Part shown: in pieces, positions 14,658 through 20,883 of the stretch
How the letters are laid out: each line of letters begins with the position of its first letter
How positions within the stretch are numbered: position 1 is the first letter of the stretch
Position numbers and translations under genes: made by a program
Source: Chara braunii
Taxonomy: Eukaryota > Streptophyta > Charophyceae > Charales > Characeae
DNA length: 20,883 nucleotides
Assembly (NCBI GenBank): GCA_003427395.1
Contig: BFEA01000091.1
Location: 3,476,945-3,497,827 of the forward strand
Direction of reading: 5' to 3'
The notes under the pieces: model-generated
Told to the model about the DNA's origin: nothing
What the model saw: the letters and a program-made list of their open reading frames with translations, nothing else
Databases searched by the model: none

Positions 14658-16208
14658 ATGCTCACGCGCTTACAAACAGTCGGCATGGAGCAGAAGTCCG
14701 GGGAAACCCCCGAGGCCTATCAGGCCCGGATGCTGGCTTTGATTACCGAAGCCAAGAAACGGGCGGATGAGGTAACAGCCGCAGAGAAGAAGAAGGCAAA
14801 GGACCCCGAGAAGGCACTTCTGTTGGCAATCAAACAGCAGCGCCAGCAAGACGAGGCAGCAGCAAAGGCTGCCCATGAAGAACGAAATCAAGGACGTGAG
14901 AAGATATTCAACGGAGAGCGAGCCTTGCCCACAATGGCAGCAGAGTGGCGGGCCGAGGCCGAGAATGGTAAGATGGAAGAGAGTGAAAGCAAGATCGCTC
15001 TACTCCTCTCCCATTTCATGGATCTCCTGGGAACGTGCATTGCACAGTAGGAGGACATCCACAGCCTCGATGACACGGTTCAGATGCACAAACGGGCGTT
15101 TGATCAAGTCAACAGCCGCCTCCAGCAGCTGGAGCAACAACCCGTCACCGCCCTCGTTGCCAGCTCCTCCAACACCTCCGATCGCCTCAATGCATTGGAG
15201 ATCGACGTCGGAGCCCTCAAGGACGGCGTGCAGCTACAGCAAACCACCACGCAGCAACTGGAGCAACAGATCTGTGCTGCCGCCGCCAACTCAAGTTCGG
15301 CACCGTGCGAGACGACTCCAAAGTATGATGGTCAGGAGATGTTTTGCGATTCGACGAAGACGGACCCGAGTCCGTGGTTCCGCAAGTTTGAACTCAAGTT
15401 GCAGCTACATCATGTCAGCGAGGAAAAGAAACACGCGTACTTATACTCCCGGTCGGGGGGCGCGTGCCAAGCATGGTTGGACAATCTCTTGTCCATGTAC
15501 GGGGTGGTAGCTGTCGACTTGTACACCAAGATCAGCTGGGATGATCTAAAGGCGGCGTGGCATAAGCGGTTCCAAGTAGAGCCGCCGCAGATCAAGGCAA
15601 TGGACAAATTGCTGACTTTCGAACAAGGCACGCTGTCGAGCGTTGACTGTATTGCCGAGTACCAACGCTTGACATCCGTCCCAGACATTCAGATGGGCTT
15701 CAAGGCCGTCAAACACTACTTCATCACGAGGTCGTGTTCGACGTTGGGCAACGCCTTGACTCACGCCGAGGACATCCTGACGACAACGGCGGAGCTTTTT
15801 GACAAGGCCACACAGATCATTATCACGAACAAGGAGGCCAAGAACCTCAACTGTTCGTCTGCGACAGGCTTGAGCAAAGATCAGCATCAGTCGTAAGTGG
15901 TCGTGCTCGCGGGGGCAACGCCAACCGACCCTTCTAGCGAGGCCGTGTCTGGCAATGAAGGGGACAGACTTGCGGCCGCCTGGGATGGTGGCCGCCCCGG
16001 CAAAGACCGAGGACCCGACAAGACGAAGACAAACACCACATCTATCCCCGGGCCCGGTGCAACAGCTCCAGCCCCATGGTCCCACTACGGTCTCTCCGAA
16101 CGTGCGTACAAGCTACGCACGAGATTCCGCTATTGTCTGTAGTGTAACAGTGATCTCCACGACACAGTGGGTTGCCCGTCGATAGGCAAGGGCAAGCCGG
16201 GAAACTGA
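14658..16208 (+). pseudogene. gag: gag (capsid and nucleocapsid), broken
   Basis: One frame runs through the whole segment. The first plausible starts are ATG 14658 and ATG 14685. An N-terminal Lys/Glu/Ala-rich coiled-coil segment (to about 14900) is followed by a second coiled coil with LQQLEQQ repeats (about 15110-15280). The capsid-like domain (about 15330-15860) contains PSPWFRKFELKLQLHHVSEE and AWHKRFQVEPP. The nucleocapsid knuckle lies at 16134-16175. In-frame stops break the frame at 15048 (TAG), 15894 (TAA), 16140 (TAG, inside the knuckle) and 16206 (TGA); the last could be near the normal end. Gag packages the RNA into particles. This copy could yield only fragments. Confidence 0.85.
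16134..16175 (+). other. CCHC zinc knuckle interrupted by a stop codon
   Basis: The Cys, Cys, His and Cys codons sit at 16134, 16143, 16158 and 16173, exactly the C-x2-C-x4-H-x4-C spacing of retroelement nucleocapsid. The second x of the first pair is TAG (16140-16142). All four zinc ligands are intact. Confidence 0.85.
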
Positions 16209-17373
16209 GCACCGCCGTGAGTGAATCGACGACACTCTCGACGCCTTCGGAACCGGTCGCTTCGCGGGTGACCGCCCTTCGTTCTGAGGTACATGCGGAA
16301 GTCGATAGTCCTCCTCTTCTATATTCTTATGTGGACTATGCTGCCCGACTCGTTCCTAAGCTGGGTACTCATGCTCAAGGACAAGACGTGTGTGCATCTT
16401 CTCGGTCCGACATGGGTGACTTATCGTCTTCAAGTGGTTCTTCACGGGATTCGGCGCGCGAGTTCAACATAGAGGTCTTGGACCCGTTCACATAGAAGGA
16501 TTTCACATGGCTTCCTTTCCCGACCACGGGCCGCGTACCAGGAATGCAATGGGCAGCATTATGCGCTCATCTTCACACAAATCTATCCTTCTATGCACCA
16601 CCAACTTCGCTGACGGATGACGAAGCTGCGGTGGGGGACATCCTTGCGTATGTTACCAAGGTGGCCCGCGAGTTTCGCAAGCAACTGTACGATGACAACA
16701 ACGCACCGCTCCTCTATGTCCACCCCAAGTTGGGCAAGCGTCCTGCGGCGCTTTGCTGGATAGCGGCGCGACTCGCAATTTCATGAGCCAAGCCTTTATG
16801 CACAGGGTTGGCCTCGGCGCACAAGTTCGGAGGAAGGCAAACCTGATGGCGATCAAGGTGGCAGACGAAAGGACGCAACAACTTATCGACCGTTACATTG
16901 AGGCCGTACTGGTGTATTTCGCACCTCATGCATGCAAACCGGTGACGTTCGTCATTTTGGACATGGACTTCGGTATCATTTTGGGAACGGCTTGGCTTGC
17001 AAGTGCGGATCACACGGTCAACTTCCACAGGCGGACTCTTACCATTCGGGACGCCTTCGGCGTCGAACTGCTGTGTACTATTCCTCTTCTGCACCCTTCG
17101 ATCCGGTGCCAAGTGGTGACGGCCAAGTCGTTTCGGGCTACTTGCGCTTACGAGCGGCCTGATGAGATAGGCCTATGCTTCCTACAAACCGTTGCGGTAG
17201 CCGATTCTTCCCCCACGGACTTATCTTCGGACCCCCGTGTGGTGCGGTTGCTTGACGAGTTCACCGNCATCTTCGAGTCACCTACCGGTGTGGTGCCGGA
17301 TCGGCCGATCTCTCACGAGATCATTCTTGAGGCTGGTGCCGTGCCACCAAAAGGCTGCATTGACCCCGCATGA
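16209..17373 (+). pseudogene. pro: Aspartic protease region, frameshifted
   Basis: After gag the open frame changes to that of 16172-16493, which ends in TAG (16493-16495) and continues to about 16745 as a Ser/Asp-rich linker of unknown function. A further shift near 16745-16755 leads into the protease frame. The active site LDSGATRNF has its Asp-Ser-Gly at 16759-16767, and the later hydrophobic motif FGIILGTAWL (about 16969-16998) is the conserved segment of the retropepsin fold. The frame goes on through the linker to RT (ISHEIILEAGAVPPKG) and ends at TGA 17371. An undetermined base lies at 17267. The protease would normally cut Gag-Pol; with a frame change on both sides it is not joined to either. 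Confidence 0.82.
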
Positions 17374-20185
17374 GCGAGGAGGAGCTTACGGTCCTCCACG
17401 CGCAACTCGATGACTTGTGGGACAAGGGCTGGATCCGCCCTAGTAGCTCCCCATATGGAGCGCCAGTTCTCTTCGCACGGAAGAAGAACAAGGATCTACG
17501 ATTGTGCATCGACTACCGCAAGCTCAACGTGCAAACCGTGAAGAATGTGGGGCCTCTTCCTCGTATTGACGATCTCCTTGAGCATTTGGGTGGCGCGAAG
17601 TACTTTTCTAAGTTAGATTTGAAATCAGGATACCATCAAATTTCGATCCGGCCGAACGATCGCTATAAATCCGCGTTCAAGATGCGATATGGGCATTTTG
17701 AGTGGGTGGTCATGCCTTTTGGCCTCACCAATGCCCCAACGACCTTTCAAGCGGCAATGACCAACGAGTTCCGTGCGATGTTGGACCGGTTCGTGCTAGT
17801 CTACTTAGACGACATTCTCGTCTATAGCCGGACATTGGCGGATCATCTTGAGCACCTTTGACGAGTGTTGGAGACGCTCCGCCGCTCCAAGTACAAAGCC
17901 AACCGCGACATGTGCGAATTTGTCCGACAAGAGCTGTAATATTTGGACCATTTTGTCACACCGAAGGGCATCAGTCCGTTGTCGGACAAGATTCAAGCCA
18001 TCCAAGAGTGGCCGGAGCCGCGGAACGTCACGGATGTCCGTTCGTTCCTTCGCCTTGCCGGCTACTACCAGCGTCTTATCAAGGGATACTCGAAGATGGC
18101 GGCCCACTTGACCAAGCTTCAATGCGAGGATCGACCGTTTGACTTTGGAGAGGATGCGCGGGAATCATTTTTGGCTCTCAAAGCCGCGCTATTATCTGCA
18201 GAGGTCTTGCGCGTATACGACCCGCTATTGCCAACGCGCTTCACTACGGATGCGTCCGACTATGGCATTGGTGCCGTCCTCGAACAACACGATGGCGTGG
18301 ATTGGCACCCGATCGAGTACTTCAGCAAGAAAGTGCTCGCCGTGCACTCCATTAATGATGCACGCAAGGAGCTCCTAGCCTTCGTCCACGCAGTCAAGCG
18401 GTGGCGGCACATCCTCCTTGGTCGAAGTCAATTCCGATGGGTAACGGACAACAATCCGTTGGTCTTCTACAAGACCCAAGACACCGTCAATAGCACCATC
18501 GCCCGTTGGATGACCTTCATCGACCAATTCGACTTCTTTCCCGATCACATTCCAGGGAAGTCTAACCGTTTCGCAGATGCTCTTTCACGGCGTCCGGATC
18601 ATTGTACTGCAGTCTATTCGACCTTCGAGATTGACGACGATCTGCGGGACAGTTTCATCCGCGGCTACCAAGCCGACCCCGAGTTTCACGACAAGTACGC
18701 GAATTGCTCCTCTCCTAATCCGGTGCCTTTTCACTACCGGATCCAAGAGGGGTACTTGCTTGTCCACACTCGGGGGAAGGACCTTCTTTGCGTACCGAGT
18801 GACTCTTACTTGCGTACACGGCTTCTTGGCGAGTTCCACGATGCTCCCGCCACCGGACACTTCGGAGTCAATCGAACGATTGGCCGACTTCGCGAGCGCT
18901 TTTGGTGGCCCGACCTTCTTGGCGACGTCACACGCTATTGCGAGTCATGCGAGGTTTGCCGACTCTGCACATCCCGCAACCATCGTTCGTACGGCGAGTT
19001 GCGACCATTACCGGTCCCCTTGCGCCGGAGGGAAGCGATTGCCATGGACATTACCAGGCCGTTCCCCAAGCACAAGACCGGTGTGGATGGGATTCTCACT
19101 GCTGTCGACCGACTCACCAAGTTCGCTATGTTTTTGGCTTGCCGCTATCATGCTAAGGCACCGGAGTTGGTCTTTATGCCGGTTGGATTCCAACCAACGG
19201 TTACCCCAAGGAAATCGTTTGCGACCTCGACGCTCGGTTCGTGTCCGAATTTTGGTTGGCACTCATCAAACAATGGGGCTCATCTCTCAAGCCAAGTTCG
19301 GCTCGCCACCACCAAACCGATGGCCAAATGGAGAGGGCGCATCAGACCGCGTAGGTTCTCCTTCGCACTCTCATGCGTCCCGACCAAAAGGATTGGGTTG
19401 AGCGGCGAGCGAATGTCGAGTTGGCATACAACTCGTCCATCCACCCGGCTATCGGGATGTCGCCCTTCGAGTTCGAGCACGGCTCGCCGATCACTTCTCC
19501 GTTGGACACAATCATTCCACGAACGGCCGAGAGCGACGACCATCTTCTTTTCGTGCGTCGGATGCAAGAGCTACTTGTCAAGGCACGCAACCAGATGGCT
19601 AAGACGCAGCAACGCATGAGCCAATAGGCCAATTGCCAGCGTCTTCCTTGTCCATTCCGCGCCGACGATCTCATTTGGGTTTTCGCCTCGGAGTTCAGCC
19701 TCGAACAAGATATCTCTCGCAAGCTCCTCCCGAAATGGATGGGGCCGTGGCCGATCATGGCACCCGTTGGGGATGCACTTGATGGACCTTCCTTCATCAT
19801 TCAGGTGCCCGCCCACTTGCTCGTCTACCCGGTCTTTCATTGTTCCAAGTTGGCTCTTTACACTCCAGCGGAACATGACGATTTTCCTGGGCGACGATTG
19901 TAAGACCCACCCTCTATGGACGGTTTTCAAGAGGTCGGCAACATCATCTCCCAGGGATGATACGACAACATGCCAACCGAATACTTGGTACTCTTTGTGT
20001 ACTGCACCCACAAAGTTGACCGTTGGTTGACCCGTGCAGAACTCCAAGCAACAACTCCAGATGTTCTTGCACGCTACAAACACAAGATGCAAGGCAAGGC
20101 GGTATCTTCGGCTCCACGCGGGTGCGTCGCACCCGCGTCCAGGTTCCACCTTCAGATCACCAGCTTCGCCCTCGACCCGGCTTGA
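17370..20185 (+). pseudogene. pol: pol: reverse transcriptase, RNase H, integrase, possible chromodomain; broken
   Basis: RT (17370 to about 18080) has [17 protein letters not shown] (Asp at 17616), [12 protein letters not shown] and the catalytic YLDD at 17802-17813. RNase H (about 18150-18560) has TTDAS (Asp at 18249) and VTDNNPL. Integrase has the HHCC site (His 18837 and 18858, Cys 18939 and 18948) and a DD35E triad, Asp 19047, Asp 19223 and Glu 19331, with exactly 35 residues between the last two. The tail EYLVLF...DRWLTRAEL (about 19970-20046) resembles a chromodomain. Breaks: TGA 17859, TAA 17937, a frame change near 19165-19172 between the first and second integrase Asp, then TAG 19352, TAG 19625, TAA 19901 and TGA 19958; TGA 20183 is probably the original end. 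Catalytic residues survive but the reading frame does not. Confidence 0.9.
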
Positions 20186-20191
20186 CTTCAT

Positions 20192-20204
20192 AAGGAGGGG
20201 GGGG
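20192..20204 (+). other. Polypurine tract
   Basis: AAGGAGGGGGGGG directly abuts the TG of the 3' LTR. This is the RNase-H-resistant primer for plus-strand DNA synthesis. Confidence 0.88.
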
Positions 20205-20883
20205 TGTTACATACTGGGCCTGCAACATGCTGCGCCTACAAACAAGGGCCATTTTCAGGCCCCGTGTCGTTTCAGCCTGAAAGCCTGAAAACAAGCGCCT
20301 ACAGGCCCTGTGTCGTTTCAGCCTACAAGCTTGAAAACAAGGGCCAACAGGCCCTGTGTCGTTTCAGCCTAAAACAGGGCCCTCCAGGCCCCGAGTCTTT
20401 TCAGCCTGAAACGGAGGGCCATTTTCAGGCCCTCATAAGATCGACCTGCCCTGAAACTTAGGCACCAGAGCAGGGTTTTAGCACATGCCATTTTGGGCCT
20501 GTTTTCAAGACAACCTTTGTTTGAGCTTCAACGCCAGGGTCTGGTACGTTTTAGCATTGGCAAGAGCAGCCTCCTGGACGGGCTTGCACTATATAAGACT
20601 GGCCTTCCCTGCAGGCTGCAGGTAGTTCATAGGGACTTCCCAGACACTTCACGTGCAGGAGGCAGGAAGCAGTCTTCAGGATTCGGCAGCAGCACTCTGG
20701 AGGAGCGCGGCAGTAGTAGTAGCGTTAGGAGTAGTCTTCAGCGCTGGGCGCTAGTAGGAGCTAGAGTAGCGTTGGAAAGAGAGAGATGGTTGGCGGAGGC
20801 CAGGGAGACTAACCTGTGGCGCCATAGCTCCAACTTCGTCTTCAATGTACCTGCAACAAGGCGCCACCTTCACAGGTTAGTAC
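20205..20883 (+). repeat. 3' LTR, first 679 bp, cut by the window edge
   Basis: It matches 12902 to about 13528 of the 5' LTR. Differences include an extra 16 bp near the start (after TGTTACAT), four instead of three copies of the GGGCC/CAGGCC repeat (units at 20246, 20295, 20341 and 20377), loss of the 11-bp GGCACTTCCCA duplication, and roughly 25-30 substitutions. The TATA box is at 20590-20597. About 650 bp should lie outside the window. Confidence 0.92.

Larger units (their letters stand above)
12902..20883 (+). mobile_element. Degenerate Ty3/gypsy LTR retrotransposon (chromovirus-like), 3' end outside window
   Basis: In order the element has a 5' LTR (TGTTACAT...ATGTATCA), a tRNA-Met primer-binding site, gag with a CCHC knuckle, aspartic protease, reverse transcriptase, RNase H, integrase, a polypurine tract and a 3' LTR cut by the window edge. 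Integrase after RT/RNase H defines Ty3/gypsy. A possible C-terminal chromodomain places it near the chromoviruses. The internal region is 14233-20204 (about 6 kb). The protein sequences resemble retroelement proteins common in Chara braunii, recognised from memory. The LTRs differ by roughly 6 percent over about 440 comparable bases by eye, plus indels, and all genes carry stops or frame changes, so this is an old, non-autonomous copy. Confidence 0.95.

Noticed and set aside
17267-17267. Undetermined bases (N) at 2805 and 17267 as possible gaps
   Set aside because: They are single ambiguous bases in otherwise continuous sequence. They are noted in the surrounding entries but are not assembly gaps.

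Overview
The window looks like nuclear DNA of a streptophyte alga or plant. The best guess is Chara, because the Gag and Pol of its retrotransposon resemble the abundant Ty3/gypsy proteins predicted from Chara braunii; this is recognition from memory, not a search. Eukaryotic origin is supported by a U6 snRNA pseudogene, tRNA-derived SINE-like repeats, TATA boxes, splice-site motifs and an LTR retrotransposon primed by initiator tRNA-Met.

Layout. Bases 1-5416 are intergenic or intronic and rich in small repeats. They hold two SINE-like copies in reverse orientation (35-150 and 885-992), a nearly perfect foldback MITE with a TAA target duplication (1085-1250), two weak candidate exons (2056-2235 and 3757-3826), a second MITE with 21-bp inverted repeats (3906-4313), a T21 run and a TTAA-bounded foldback (4656-4824). 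At 5417-5454 lies an exact head-to-head pair of 19-bp Tn5 mosaic ends. This is the Nextera mate-pair junction adapter, so it is a library artefact, and continuity across it should not be trusted.

Bases 6134-11233 hold the one strong host gene: CCAAT and TATA boxes, a short upstream ORF in the same frame, and an uninterrupted ORF of about 1565 codons. It encodes an unrecognised, largely disordered, probably nuclear protein with a tandem 35-residue duplication. A C/T-rich tract of almost 400 bp follows. Bases 11640-12900 are noncoding as far as I can see and contain a U6 snRNA pseudogene on the minus strand with an A-rich tail, apparently a retrocopy.

Bases 12902-20883 are a degenerate Ty3/gypsy element with a chromovirus-like layout: 5' LTR, tRNA-Met primer site, gag, protease, reverse transcriptase, RNase H, integrase, a possible chromodomain, polypurine tract and the first half of the 3' LTR, which runs off the window. 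Every coding segment is broken by stops or frame changes, so the copy cannot supply its own proteins.

I did not find a convincing new multi-gene system. The most useful observations are the adapter junction, the orphan 1565-residue protein with its one-stop-away upstream ORF, the U6 retrocopy, and the foldback elements as possible small-RNA sources.
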